Source of the DNA: Colocasia esculenta | Taxonomy: Eukaryota; Streptophyta; Magnoliopsida; Alismatales; Araceae | DNA: 64,000 bases | Direction of reading: 5' to 3' | Assembly: GCA_014218235.1 (NCBI GenBank) | Contig: CM024753.1 | Span: 188,704,348-188,768,347 of the forward strand | In this document: positions 53,313-64,000 of the stretch, one piece after another | How positions within the stretch are numbered: position 1 is the first letter of the stretch | Layout: each line of letters starts with the position of its first letter | Made by a program: the position numbers and the translations under genes | Notes under the pieces: model-generated | What the model was told of the DNA's origin: nothing | What the model saw: only the letters and a program-made list of their open reading frames with translations | Database searches by the model: none

Positions 53313-54863
53313 ATGGCTCGTGGACGATCCTCATACCAGAACGTCGGGAGCCGAATGACAAGGTCCCGTCAGTCCCTGGCGGACTCCCGTCAGCGTGTTC
53401 CCCTTGTCGACGTCGTTGTCGCCCCTACCGGTGCAACCGGCGGCGTCTCTGTCGTCGCAGTGCCTGCAACCGCCCTGGAGGTAGCAGAACTCTGGGGAAA
53501 AATGCAGCACCTGACAGGGATTTGTCTGGGGCTCCAGGCCCAGATGGCCAGGCAGCCAGCCCTGGCAGCCTCCTTGCCACAGGAGCGTCAGGCGGAGTCA
53601 TCTCACAGACGATCTTGCGCCCCTCCTGCACTGCAAGAGCTGCAAGTGGACTCGCCACGGCGGTCACGCTGGGACCCATCCGAGAGGCGCACTCCAGATC
53701 ATCGCGACCGCTCGCCACGTCGCTCCACGGCGGCTCCACTCCCTGCACGTTCCGTTGTGGGCGCCAACTCCCACAAGTCCGTACGCGAAGTCTCTTCGCC
53801 CTCCGACCAAGAGTTAGCTAGGCGTCTGCACCGCATCGTCGATTTGGAGCGTCGTGTAGATGCGATGGTCCAGCGGGCAGAGGGCAAGGGTCTAGTGGAT
53901 GAAGACCTGGCCTTCTACTCCCCCTTCACGGCGGAGATCCTGGAAGCTCGGGTCTCCCTCAAGCTCCCCCTGCCCACCATCACGCCGTATGACGGCACCA
54001 CCGACCCGGCGGACCATATCCACGGGTTTGAGTTGCACATGGTGTTCCACGGAGCATCTGACGCAGCCAAGTGTCGGGCCTTCCCGGCCACTCTTAAGGA
54101 AACTGCCAGGGCATGGTTCGAAGCCCTCCCTGCTGGTTCCATCTCCTCCTTCCACCAATTGAAGAAGTCCTTCTGGGACAACTTCCTTGGCGGGAGGTCA
54201 CAGCTGCGCACAGCGGCCTCTCTTTTGGCTGTGCGCCAGAAGAAGGGCGAGGCACTATGGGACTTCGTCAAGAGGTTCCAGACTGAAGTGCTCTGCATCC
54301 CTCGCCTCGACGTCCCTCTAGCCACCAGTGCCCTTATCCAAGGCACTCGTGATGGCTTCCTTCAAAGGACGCTTGGCATGCAGCAGCCCTCCACTCTGGC
54401 CGAGCTACTCTCCATAGCCCAACACCATGCGGCTTGCGAGGAGAGTCTAACCGTGGGTCGAGCAGAGTAGGGTGAACAGTCGGACAAGAAGAGGCCCTCC
54501 GACAATGGTTCCGATCGAGATCGGAAGAAGGGTCGGCGCAACGGGGATTCACCGCACCGACCATGCCCCTTCACCGATTACACCCCACTCACGGTGGCAC
54601 CCGAACAGATCCTGGCGGAGATTAGGAACAAGCCCTATGTTCGGTGGCCACCGAGGATGCGCTCCAACCCTCAGAGGCGTAATCAAGACAAGTACTGCCG
54701 CTTCCACTGTGACCACGACCACGACACCTCCGAATGCCGCCAGCTTAAGGACGAGATTGAGTCCCTCATCAAGCGTGGCTATCTCGGACGGTATGTGCGC
54801 CGGAATGAAGACCGCCCCAGACGCCAAGAGTGGACTTCTGACCAGACGATCAACAACGAGTAG
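53313..54863 (+). pseudogene. Tat-like gag
   Basis: ATG at 53313 (MARGRSSYQNVGSR) follows the primer site by 12 bases, and the frame stays open to a TAG at 54468-54470. A basic N-terminus is followed by the retrotransposon gag capsid domain (about 54080-54330: LKETARAWFEALPAGSISSF, FWDNFLGG, LWDFVKRFQTEV). Past the stop, the same frame resumes and reads a CCHC-like knuckle (YCRFHCDHDHDTSECRQLKD, about 54696-54755), typical of the Tat lineage, where the usual GH is DH. Further stops follow before protease. Confidence 0.85.
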
Positions 54864-55027
54864 GAAATCAACGTAATCGCGGGAGGCTTCGGCGCAGGCG
54901 GGGAGAGCAGTCAAAGCCAACGCAACTATGCTCGGCGTGTGCACTTCATGGATAGGCCTTCAACGCCTCGACCAATCCCTTATCCCCTAATCCCGCACGC
55001 GCACGATCCGAGGAGGTCATAACCTTC

Positions 55028-58000
55028 TTGGACGAAGATCTAGTAGGAGTGACCACTCCACACACTGATGCACTGGTTGTTTCAGCCACCATCAACCATT
55101 GTAATGTGCGCCGGATCTTGGTGGATAATGGAAGTGCACCAGATGTGTTGGCCTACGAGTGCTTTTTGCTTATGGGTTTGAAAACCGACCAGCTCACCCC
55201 TGTTGAGTCACCTCTGTTCGGTTTCTCAGGGGTCTCGGTTCAGCCCATGGGACGAGCTCGCCTCCCAATAACTCTTGGGATGGCCCCGAGAAGCGTGATC
55301 AAGATGGTGGACTTCTTGGTCATCCGGAGTATGCCTGGTTACAATGCTATCCTTGGTAGGGGCCTGATCGGAAGACTCAAGGCGGTACCTTTGTCTCTCC
55401 ATCAGAAGATGAAGTTTCCCACTCCGTGTGGGATCGGTGAGGTGCTCGGCGATTAGCGCGAGTCTCGACGGTGCTATGTCCTCTCTCTAAGGGACAAGCA
55501 GCCTCTCGAAGCCCCGACACCCGTGCTTCCGCAAGTCGACCAGCCTTCTACCAACCGAGGAACTCCAGCTGAAGATCTGCTTCCAGTCCGCATAGATGAC
55601 GACCCCGAGCATGTCCTCTATATTGGCTCACTGCTTTCGGGAGCCGAACAGCAATGTTATAAGGATTTCCTCTTAGCTAATTTAGATGTATTTGCATGGT
55701 CGGATGACGAGCTACCAGGCATCCCTCCGGACGTGATGGTGCATCGCCTTCACCTGGACCCAAAGGTTCCGCCAGTCTAGCAACAGCAATGGCCCGTCAA
55801 CTGAGAACGACAGACCGTGATCCATGATCACGTCGTCAAAAGTCGAACAGTTGGGCTCCTCCGGGAAGCCCACTATTCGAGCTGGATCTCCAATGTGGTC
55901 CTCGTATGCAAAGCCAACGGCAAATGGCGCGTATGTGTGAACTACAAAGATCTTAACAAGGCTACGCCCAAGGACAACTTCCCTCTGCCACGCATCGACC
56001 AGCTGGTAGACGCCACGTTCGAGCACGAGCTCCTCAGCTTCCTAGATGCGTACTCTGGTTACCACCAGATCAGCATGCACCCCTCGGACCAAGACGCCAC
56101 CACATTCGTCACTGACCTGGGTTTATACTACTACACCAGGATGCCCTTTGGTATGAAAAACGTAGGCACAACGTACCAGTGGTTGGTCAACAAAATGTTC
56201 GAGCAGCAGATCGGGTGCAATATGGAGGTCTACGTCGACGATATGCTAGTCAAAACACTTCCGAGCACTGACCACACCTCTGACCTCGCAGAGACTTTCG
56301 CAACTCTACGGAAGTACAACATGAGGCTTAACCCAGCCAAGTGTGCGTTTGGAGTATGCTCGAGTAAGTTCCTCGGCTTCCTCGTCTCAAATAGGGGAAT
56401 AGAGGCCAACCCCAAAAAAATCCAAGCCATACTTGAGATGGCCATTCCCAAGACAGTGCGCGACGCCCAGCGCCTCACTGGACGCCTCGCCGCACTCAAT
56501 CGGTTCATGTCCCGAGCAGCGGAGAGAACCTTCAGTTTCTTCAAATTGCTGCGAGGCCCCAAAGGATCCTCACAGCAAGGGGGGCATGTACGGTGGACAT
56601 AAGACTGCGAAGCTGCCTTCACCGAGCTGAAGGCATACCTAGCGGCCCCACCTATTCTCTTAAAGCCTGTGCTCAGAGAACCTTTGTTCGTGTACCTTTC
56701 GGTTACCGAATACTCCATTAGTGCAGTGCTGGTCAAAGAGAAGGTGGCGGTACAGCGTCCAATCTACTACATCAGCAGGGTGCTTCAAGAGGCTGAAAGA
56801 AGGTACCCTCAAGCAGAGAAGCTTGCCCTCACTCTGGTCACAGCCGCACGGAAGCTTAGGCCCTATTTTCAGGCCCACTCAATTACGATCCTCACCGATC
56901 AGCCGTTGAAGCTCATCCTTCAGCGGTCAGAGGCTTCCAGCAGGCTCATCAAATGAGCTATCAAGCTAGGCAAGTTCGACATTAGTTACCATCCAAGGAC
57001 GGCCATCAAGGCACAAGTGTTGGCCGACTTCGTTGCGGAATGTACTCTCCCTACCGAGCAAGACCCTCCATTGGCCGACGAGCCCCCATGGGAGCTCTAC
57101 GTGGATGGGTCCTCTTGCATCACAGGGAGCGGAGCAGGCCTGGTCCTCACCTCTCCGGAGGGTTTTGAGTTCCAATACGCCCTCAGGTTTCGCTTTCCAG
57201 CCTCTAACAATGTTGCTAAATATGAAGCACTCATGTCCGGCATCCGAATGTCTAGGCACCTCGGAGCGCTTAGACTACGGGTCTTCAGTGACTCGCAATT
57301 GGTCACCAGCCAGGTGAACAAACACTTTGAGGCAAGGGAGCCCCGCATGGCACAATACCTCCAGCAGGTCAAAAGCCGAGCAGAGGGTCTCCTCTGTTTC
57401 GAAGTAATATACGTCCTACGGGAGCAGAACGCGTGAGCCGATGCACTCGCCAAGTTGGCATCTTCAGGTGACATCGCCCCTTCTTGCTCCATATTCACAG
57501 AAGAGCTCGCTTCGCCGAGCACCGAAGTTGTTGTAGCGGCCATTGAGATCGGCCCCCCAGCTCCGGGCTGGATGGACCCTCTCTTGGCCTATCTACTTCG
57601 AGGCGAGCTTCCGCCTGACCAAGATGAGGCTCGGAAGATCAGACTGCGTTCCCAGAGGTTCACCCTCATTGAAGGCAAATTGCACCAGCGATCCCTTTCA
57701 AGGCCTCTCCTACGATGCCTCAGCCCCGAAGAGGCGCTTTCGGCTATCGAAGAGGTTCACGAGGGGTTGTGCGGAAGCCACTTGGGGGACAGAACACTGG
57801 CCCGTAGCATTATCTGAGCAAGATTCTGGTGGCCTTCTCTGCAAAAGGACATCATGTCCTTCGTTATAAGGTGCCCAGAATGCCAGAAGTTCGGGCAGCT
57901 TATCAACCAGCCCGCCGAGCAGCTTCACACCCTGTTCGAACCTCGCCCTTTCGCCAGATGGAGCATTGACATCTTGGGTCCCTTCTCGGAGGCCCAAGGA

Positions 58001-58803
58001 TGAAAGAAGTTTCTGTTCGTGGCTATCGACTATACTTCACCAAGTGGATCGAAGCGGAACCCATTGCTGCGATCACCGACCAAGCCGCGTGGAAGTTCGT
58101 ATTGAAAAACATCTTCTGTCGGTTTGGCGTTCCAAGGGTGATCACTTCCGACAATGGGAAGCAGTTTGACAACACCTTCTTTAAGCAAAAGTGCTCTGAG
58201 CTCAGCATCTATAACCACTTCACCTCAGTGGCACATCCCCAAGCAAACGGTTTGGTCGAAAACGCCAACCGGACATTGCTGCATGGGATACGCACAAGGG
58301 TGGAAGCTGCAGGAGGTTCGTGGATTGATGAGCTCCCTAACGTGCTGTGGTGTCACCGAACAACAGCACGTGTGGCCACTGAGGAAACACCCTTTCATTT
58401 GGCCTATGGCTCAGAAGATATTGTGCCTTTGGAAGTGGCTCTCCCCACCCTCCGAATAACTCACTTCAATGAAGCTGCCAACAACCGCGCACTACGGGAG
58501 AACCTAGACATGTTCGGCGAACGTCAAGGTGACGCCTGCATATGACTGGTCTCCTATCAGCAACGGCTCGCGCAATACTAAAATGTCCGAGTTCGGGAAT
58601 GGCGCTTCTTCGAAGGTGACCTAGCCCTACGTCGCTGCTCGGCATCGGATCCCAGAAAGGTAATTGGCAAACTCGCCCCTAAATGGGAAGGACCTTATCA
58701 GGTCACTCAAGTCCTCGGGAAAGGCTCTTATAAGCTCACTTCTCCTAGTGGCGATGCCATACCCAAGACTTGGCATGTCTCTAACCTAAAGGCTTACTAC
58801 CTA
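55028..58803 (+). pseudogene. Tat-like pol: protease, RT, RNase H, archaeal-type RNase H and integrase
   Basis: Protease at 55028-55456 has RRILVDNGSAPDVLAY as the active site. RT at 55817-56602 shows WRVCVNYKDLNKATPKDNFP, LSFLDAYSGYHQI, RMPFGMKNVG and the catalytic YVDDMLVK. RNase H follows at 56669-56956. A second RNase H of archaeal type lies at 57017-57436 (LYVDGSSCITGSGAGLVL, NNVAKYEALMSGI). Integrase starts near 57720 with the zinc-binding HEGLCGSHLGDRTLAR, then RWSIDILGPF and SDNGKQFDN, and the catalytic Glu region (HPQANGLVENANRTLLHG). Stops sever the chain at several points (for example 55454 and 56600), and a two-base insertion near 58029 shifts the frame in integrase. It is not functional. 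Confidence 0.92.
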
Positions 58804-59160
58804 TAAAAGCCTCCTGCTCGGCATCCAACTTCTCATCTTCCCGTTCTTCTAGTCTGCTTGAGGAGATATCTGAAACATCCTTATTCGGGCTTTTCAGCTC
58901 AAAAGGATACGGTGATACCTTCGGGCGAGCAAGTGTTCCGCATACACCCCTAGTAGAGACTTCTTACAGTTCCTAACGACTCACGTGGTAATAGCGAACT
59001 CTTGAAACGGCCAACGAGTTTTGATTCGAACAGGACAGGTATAGGGAAACAAAAATAGAAAAAGTGAAGCCACTCACGAATAAAAAGGATCTATTCAGAT
59101 TCTTTAAATAGAAGCTCGCCAAGGCCAAACTACAAAACAAGCATAGAGATAAAAACATAG

Positions 59161-62031
59161 TTATGGAGCCTGCTCGGAGGGACCAATGCCATTGCCCATC
59201 ATGCGCCCTGATTGGAAGTGCATGAAGCACACCCCATCTAGGCACGAGTCCTGGGTCCGCCGTTGGCATTCTTTAATAGCCGTCTCGAAAGCCTCACGAG
59301 CGTATTCGATGGAGGCCAGGCGCCGTCCGCGCTCCTCCCCAGCCGTGAGGCCTACCTTATAGCAACGGGCCCCGAACTGCTCCAAGTCCTCTTTGAATTC
59401 CGGGCCGTCTCTATACTCGGCCACTCCGCGGGCCTTAGCATCGGCCAACACCTTGGCAATGGCCTCTTTCTCGGCCCGAGCAATGGCCAAGTTCAGCTCG
59501 GAGACTCGGAGGGCATCTTGGAGGTCCCTTATCTCCCCTTGCAACTCGGCCTCGCGAGCCTTATGTTGGGTGACAATCTTATCACAGAAGGTAGATTCGG
59601 CCTCCCACATCTGCTTCTGGTTCTGGGCATGCGTAGCAAGTTTCTTCAACACGCCCAGAGAGGTCATGACCCCATCTACTAGCACCTCCACGTCGACATC
59701 ATCATCATCGCTCTCGACGGGGCACCCTGGACGGTAGACCCCGCTGGAATGCTCGGGGGTCACCTTCGGGCTCAATTGTTGACACCGCGCCACCCTTTCC
59801 AGGTGAGATGCGGTAGGGCATGGGGGGAGAGGCCTTGAAGCATTACCTTCGAGATGACTGAGGGCCGCCTCCAGCACCGCCTCTTAGGGGAGTTCGGGCA
59901 ACTTCCACCACAACACTTGGGAAAGGGGCCTTCGATCCTCTTCAGGGTCGGCCCGCTCCTCGGCATCCTGAATCGGCTGTCCTATTAAAGGGATCTCCTC
60001 GGCTGCCTCAGGGATGCCAGCGCCAGACGCCGTCCCCTGTGCCTCGGCAGCAAAGGAAGACCCTTGGACTCCCTCCTCCTCAGTCTCTGTGGCTCTTTCG
60101 ACCCCTTCGCTACCTGCACCGGTTGTTTGTGCTTCAACTCCTACAGCCATTTCGGTGGGGCGAATGGGGGCCGACTCCACTGCCGCCATTGCCGAAGGAG
60201 CGGACGTTGCCACAATCGCCAGTGCCCTTAACGCTGGGACCCCTGGCATCATCGCTGTCATCGGAGTCACTCCAGGCGTTTCATGGCTGCGTGGTGTCTC
60301 CTCATCCTCCCTGGCGGGCGCCTCCTAGTCGCCTCCTGCTACACCGTGCTCAGCAGCATCGGTGCCAGAAGCCCCCGTTGCAGTCGTACCCTGCTCTGCA
60401 GCCATGTCATCCGAGGCTCTCGTCGCAGCCTCCTCTCCGGTTCAGTCTTTACCGAGGTCTTGGGGCGTAGACGTCCCCGTGTGCTCCTCGACGGAGCCCT
60501 CAGGCCCATCGCTCACTACGATGAGTCCAAATTCTGAGTAGGCCCCCTCCCTAGATAGGGGCCTTGTTACTATTGTGACACGCGGCCTGGTCTGTTCGGC
60601 CGCCCCCTCTTCCAGGCGAGGCATGGTCTATTCAGTCGACGTCGTGGCCCTGCGTTCCAACGCCTCTTCTTCGGCCGCCTCGACGGCCCTTCGCTTCGAC
60701 ATCGCTTCCTTGGCCGTCTCAACAGCCTTGCGCTTCTTTCATGCTATAAGCTATGGAGCTTCTTCCTCGACACCCTCTCCTTCAGCCTCGTTCTCGGATG
60801 CTAGCTGCTCGATCGTTGGCATCCTTTTCTTCTTGGCCAAAGGCTGATCCTCTTCTCCCCCTGCCTTGACCAGGGACTTCTGCGCCACCTCTGAGGCCTT
60901 CTTCTTCAGGTGGATCTTCTCGCGTCCCTTCTCAGGGACCGACGATCCTACTACGGTGCGCCCTCCTGCAGAGGTTGGCGCCATGAGCGCGGTTGTCACA
61001 TCCGTGGGAACGTTCACCACGGTAGGAATCCTGACCACGGAGGAAACATTGTCACCCTCGTACACCAGGTGGGAGGTGACGGGGATCTTCTCGGTGAAGT
61101 CTTCATTGGCCTCCTGGTCCCGACCAGAGGCCAGCTCTACTGCAGCTGTGGAAGAAGAGCATAATGGTGGTCAGAAAGCAGTCACCTCTCGAACGCGCAA
61201 GCATGGCGAGTTAAGGCACTTACTCCATGGTCTGCTCAGACCATGTTCAACGAGTGTAAACTCCGTCAGGAAGCCATCGCCATTCCTCACGCAGGCCTGG
61301 AGCAAGCTGTCTAAGGCCCTCGCCTCGTTCTGGATCAGCTTTGGAAAGGTGTCTTTCAGCGCCGCCTGGATCCTGGTCAGAAACCCCCACTCCACGCTGT
61401 CTCGGTGCCTGACGAAGAAGAGTCGCTCCATCCAGCCCTTGTTGTTGGAACACTTCTTTGCCAGGTGGATTTGCATTCTCTTCGGACAGTGCTTTGTGTA
61501 GTAAATACTCGCCCCTGATGAGGGCGAGGCAGTGAGCCTGAACTGGGGCCGAAATACGTCTGTCGATCCGCGAACCTCCTTAAGCTTGCAGACGACGCCA
61601 AAGACACAGATGGTTCGCCACAAGTTTTGTGTCAACTGGATGGGTGAATGTCCCCACCGGTTCAGCAGCGCCTTCGCCACCTCCGACAGCAGTAGTCGGA
61701 ATCTCGCTTCCATATGATCAAGCGAGAGGGCAAGGCAACCTGGTTTGTTCACCAGGTATGACTCCCCCTCCTTCGTATCAACGATCTTGTACTCATCTCT
61801 GATCCGGAAGCGTTCCCGGAGGCCCTCGTAATGGCGATATCTTGGCCCCCTGGCTGCGGCCGCTGTCACTCCACTCGCTCCAGCAACTGCGACACCCTTG
61901 TGCGCCATCGCCGGAAGTTGCAGAAACATGGAGGAAGCGGTGAAAGGGCGCGAGGAAGAAGATGAAGACGGAAGCGTGGGGGGCAGAAGAGTTCTTCGCA
62001 AAATTTTGAAGGCGTGGTTCTCCGCCTTCAC
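59161..62031 (-). pseudogene. Antisense gene of the Tat-like element (spliced, Transposase_28-like)
   Basis: On the minus strand, exon 1 runs from ATG 62031 to 61224 and exon 2 from 61145 downwards. The 78-bp intron has GTAAGT and CACAG sites, and removing it joins ...HGLSRPW in frame to TAVELASGRDQEA. Exon 1 contains a domain like the plant Transposase_28 family of gypsy antisense proteins (YYTKHCPKRMQIHLAKK, NNKGWMERLFFVRH). The second part is acidic, low-complexity and ends in a long coiled coil (about 59650-59250, AREAELQGEIRDLQDALRVS). Stops near 60751, 60442 and 59884 break it. Its function in such elements is unknown. It is transcribed opposite to gag-pol. Confidence 0.8.
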
Positions 62032-62334
62032 CCCTTCTCTTCCTTATAAAAGGGGGCAGGGTGCGAAACTCGAAAAAGCCAAAATGGCATTTCCCCCGCT
62101 CCAAGCGACCGCTTGGGCATATCGCAGGTGACCGTTCGAACGGGCTATGTGAGATCTCCAGCTCGAAGCGATACCCTTCTCATCATGAGATCTTCTCAGC
62201 CTTTGAGGAAAATCTCCAAACGACGTCGCCCTACTGCCGTTCCCGTTACCGAGGATGGCTTCGCATTTAATGCTGAGAAGACATTCGAACAGCCTGACGC
62301 CCTCGAGTGTCCTGGTTCCCGAGCCAGCTCAAGG

Positions 62335-62348
62335 GCGTGGGGGGCATG
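62335..62348 (+). other. Polypurine tract of the Tat-like element
   Basis: GGCGTGGGGGGCATG directly before the 3' LTR start at 62349. It would prime plus-strand DNA synthesis. Confidence 0.75.
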
Positions 62349-63163
62349 TGTGGTGGCTATTTCTAGCCTCCTGGGCCTGTAAAGCCCATCATAATACTTC
62401 AGGGCGGATTGCCTTTCCATGGGCGCCGCGTGTCCTCTGGAGCAACCAGAGGGTCCTAAACTCGTCCTCTGCGCCCCAGCATTCACAGGATTCTGAGGGT
62501 GATCTCCGGACACCCCTCAACTTGTTCGGTTCAGGTCCCAGCCTGCCGAATAGGTTCTGCCCGGAGTCTGCCATGGTTCCACTAGCATATACTGCGTCCA
62601 GGCACCAGCCCCCGAACAACCGACATTGGCTACCGAACAACAGCCTTAGCCTTTCGGGCAGGCTACTTGTTCGGTATTTTCCGACAGGAAGATTCCGAGC
62701 AGCCCCATCGCGTCCATGTGACGGTTACAACGGCTGCACGACTGGTTCCCCACGTTCCAGGGGGCATTAACCGCAGGGCCCCTCAACGGGCGCCTCAACG
62801 AGTAACTCCCCGTCAAGGGCACTAACCGGCGCGCCCTTTCCGACGTTGTCTAGGGACGTTCCGTCCCTCTCCCTCAGCACTCCTTCCTATAAAAGGCTCA
62901 GGTAAGCCTCCATGCAGAGGTGGGTGATCTTACACACTGCCCTCACACAACACACACGAGAACCCCCGTTCCTTCAAGCTTCTCCAGTCTCGCACTGACT
63001 TAAGCATCAGAGGGTTCTCCCCGGTTCTTCAACCTCCCCCCCCCCTCCCCCCCCCCCTGATCTAGTTCTGGTTTTGCAGGCGTCTGTCCGCACCAGCAAT
63101 CGTCTTCCCTCTTCCAAGTGGAGGCCCGTTTGGCTCCGGCCCAAGCAGGAAAACGCCCTCACA
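62349..63163 (+). repeat. 3' LTR of the Tat-like element
   Basis: About 93% identical to the 5' LTR by eye, with a C-rich expansion at about 63032-63058 absent from the 5' copy. Ends ACGCCCTCACA, followed by TGCAT. Confidence 0.92.
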
Positions 63164-63168
63164 TGCAT

Positions 63169-64000
63169 TATAAATATTTCTTTAATTTTATGTGGATTTT
63201 AACTTGAGATAGTTACACTTATTTAACAGAACGGTATATTATTTATTTCATGGTTCATTGTAGTAAATTGAACTGGTCTGGTACAAGCCAGTGCCCTCGA
63301 CCTAACAGATTGCACTGGTCTAGAATGGCTCGATACGGTTTGGTACAGTACTGAACCGGGTCCATTTTAAAAGTCCTCTTTAAAACCTCCTTTCTTGTTT
63401 CCCCAGCCCCACTCCCCCAACCCGAGAGCCCACTTCACCCGGCGCAGAAGCTCCCCTCTCTTCTTCCCCTCTTCAATTTTGCATTGTTTTAGTTGTTGGT
63501 ACGCCATTTGGAGCTCTTACAAAGGTCTCATTGTCCTAAAGGTTTTCCAAGGTATACCTCTAAGCATGGTTGGTGGTGTTGTTGCCTATCATAGCACGGT
63601 CAAGTCAGACCACGGTCGATACTATACGAGTTATTATAATATCATAATATTATATTAATTAGTTAATATTTATTTTATATTTTTTCTATTTATGATTATT
63701 TTTTAATTAGACTGTTCGGATTGAAATATATTAATGCGGCACACTTCAATCCAACTCATGTCAATTGAAACCAGTACAATCAATCTACTTGGCACGACCA
63801 ACCTTCCATCTAACCTTAGATTTAGGTTTTTTTTTAGTTTTTTTTTCGTGAATTTAAAGTAAGATCTTAATGATAAATCTCATTGCAAGTAGTTAGAAAC
63901 TAATTGCAATAAATTTTACCATATATCTATGGCATTTTATGTTAGATTTAGGTTTGATTTTGAATAGATTTGAATTTAGTAAATTAATTGTATTTTTATT
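63169..64000. other. AT-rich sequence right of the Tat-like element
   Basis: No gene or element boundary supported. The single 87-codon open frame near 63395 has no recognisable family. Confidence 0.5.

Larger units (their letters stand above)
52479..63163 (+). mobile_element. Ty3/gypsy element of the Tat/Retand type with an antisense gene
   Basis: A complete 10.7-kb element. It has a 5' LTR (52479-53279), an Asp-type primer site, gag, protease, RT, RNase H, a second archaeal-type RNase H, integrase, a 3-kb region with antisense coding, a polypurine tract and a 3' LTR (62349-63163). Flanks are ggcat and tgcat, a target duplication with one mismatch. The LTRs differ at some 50-60 sites by eye (about 7%), so the insertion is much older than element C. 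Stops and frameshifts affect gag-pol. The double RNase H and antisense ORF are features of Tat-lineage elements (family knowledge). Confidence 0.93.

Overview
This window is nuclear DNA of a flowering plant. The evidence is dense LTR retrotransposons of plant lineages (SIRE-like Ty1/copia, Tekay-like chromovirus and Tat/Retand-like Ty3/gypsy), a Cassandra TRIM carrying 5S rRNA sequence, Helitrons, hAT and PIF/Harbinger remnants, and two spliced host genes with plant-type introns. I cannot place the species from the sequence alone.

Positions 1-21.3 kb are a nested stack of retrotransposons. An old SIRE-like copia element on the minus strand (element A, 7609 to about 21265) is the substrate. 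It is cut on the left by a Tekay-type LTR (about 6019-7608), which is itself cut by another minus-strand copia element (element B, 1-6013, running off the left edge). The long LTR of A is split by a 3.2-kb solo Tekay-type LTR (11397-20578). That solo LTR is split by a young, gag-only copia element (element C, 13776-19712) with a clean CCACT target duplication and LTRs about 0.7% diverged.

Positions 21.3-27.2 kb hold an LTR-like tandem repeat, a decayed hAT transposase and a 1.9-kb non-autonomous Helitron (24915-26854) with a GC-rich insert.

Positions 27.2-37.9 kb hold the most interesting locus. It is a plus-strand spliced gene whose exons join in phase into a 189-residue chimera: a first exon like that of mitochondrial ribosomal protein mL43, then a RanBP2-type zinc finger, then mitochondrial ribosomal protein S10 (rps10). 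It looks like an rps10 gene transferred to the nucleus that borrowed its targeting exon. Its 9.2-kb intron contains a decayed PIF/Harbinger element (28595-36509) with a Myb/SANT ORF, a double GRF zinc-finger pseudogene, a hairpin minisatellite, a degenerate tandem array and a Helitron 3' end.

Positions 39.2-51.4 kb hold a minus-strand, tail-to-tail neighbour that encodes a secreted, probably GPI-anchored protein. Its signal-peptide exon (50770-50851) and main exon (39219-39805) are separated by an 11-kb intron. The intron holds a decayed Tekay-like chromovirus (40719-47818), LTR fragments of the same family and the Cassandra element (49287-49873).

Positions 52.5-63.2 kb are a complete but decayed Tat/Retand-like gypsy element with LTRs, an Asp-type primer site, gag, protease, RT, two RNase H domains and integrase. 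It also carries a long antisense gene with a recognisable 78-bp intron. The remaining stretches are AT-rich with no supportable gene.
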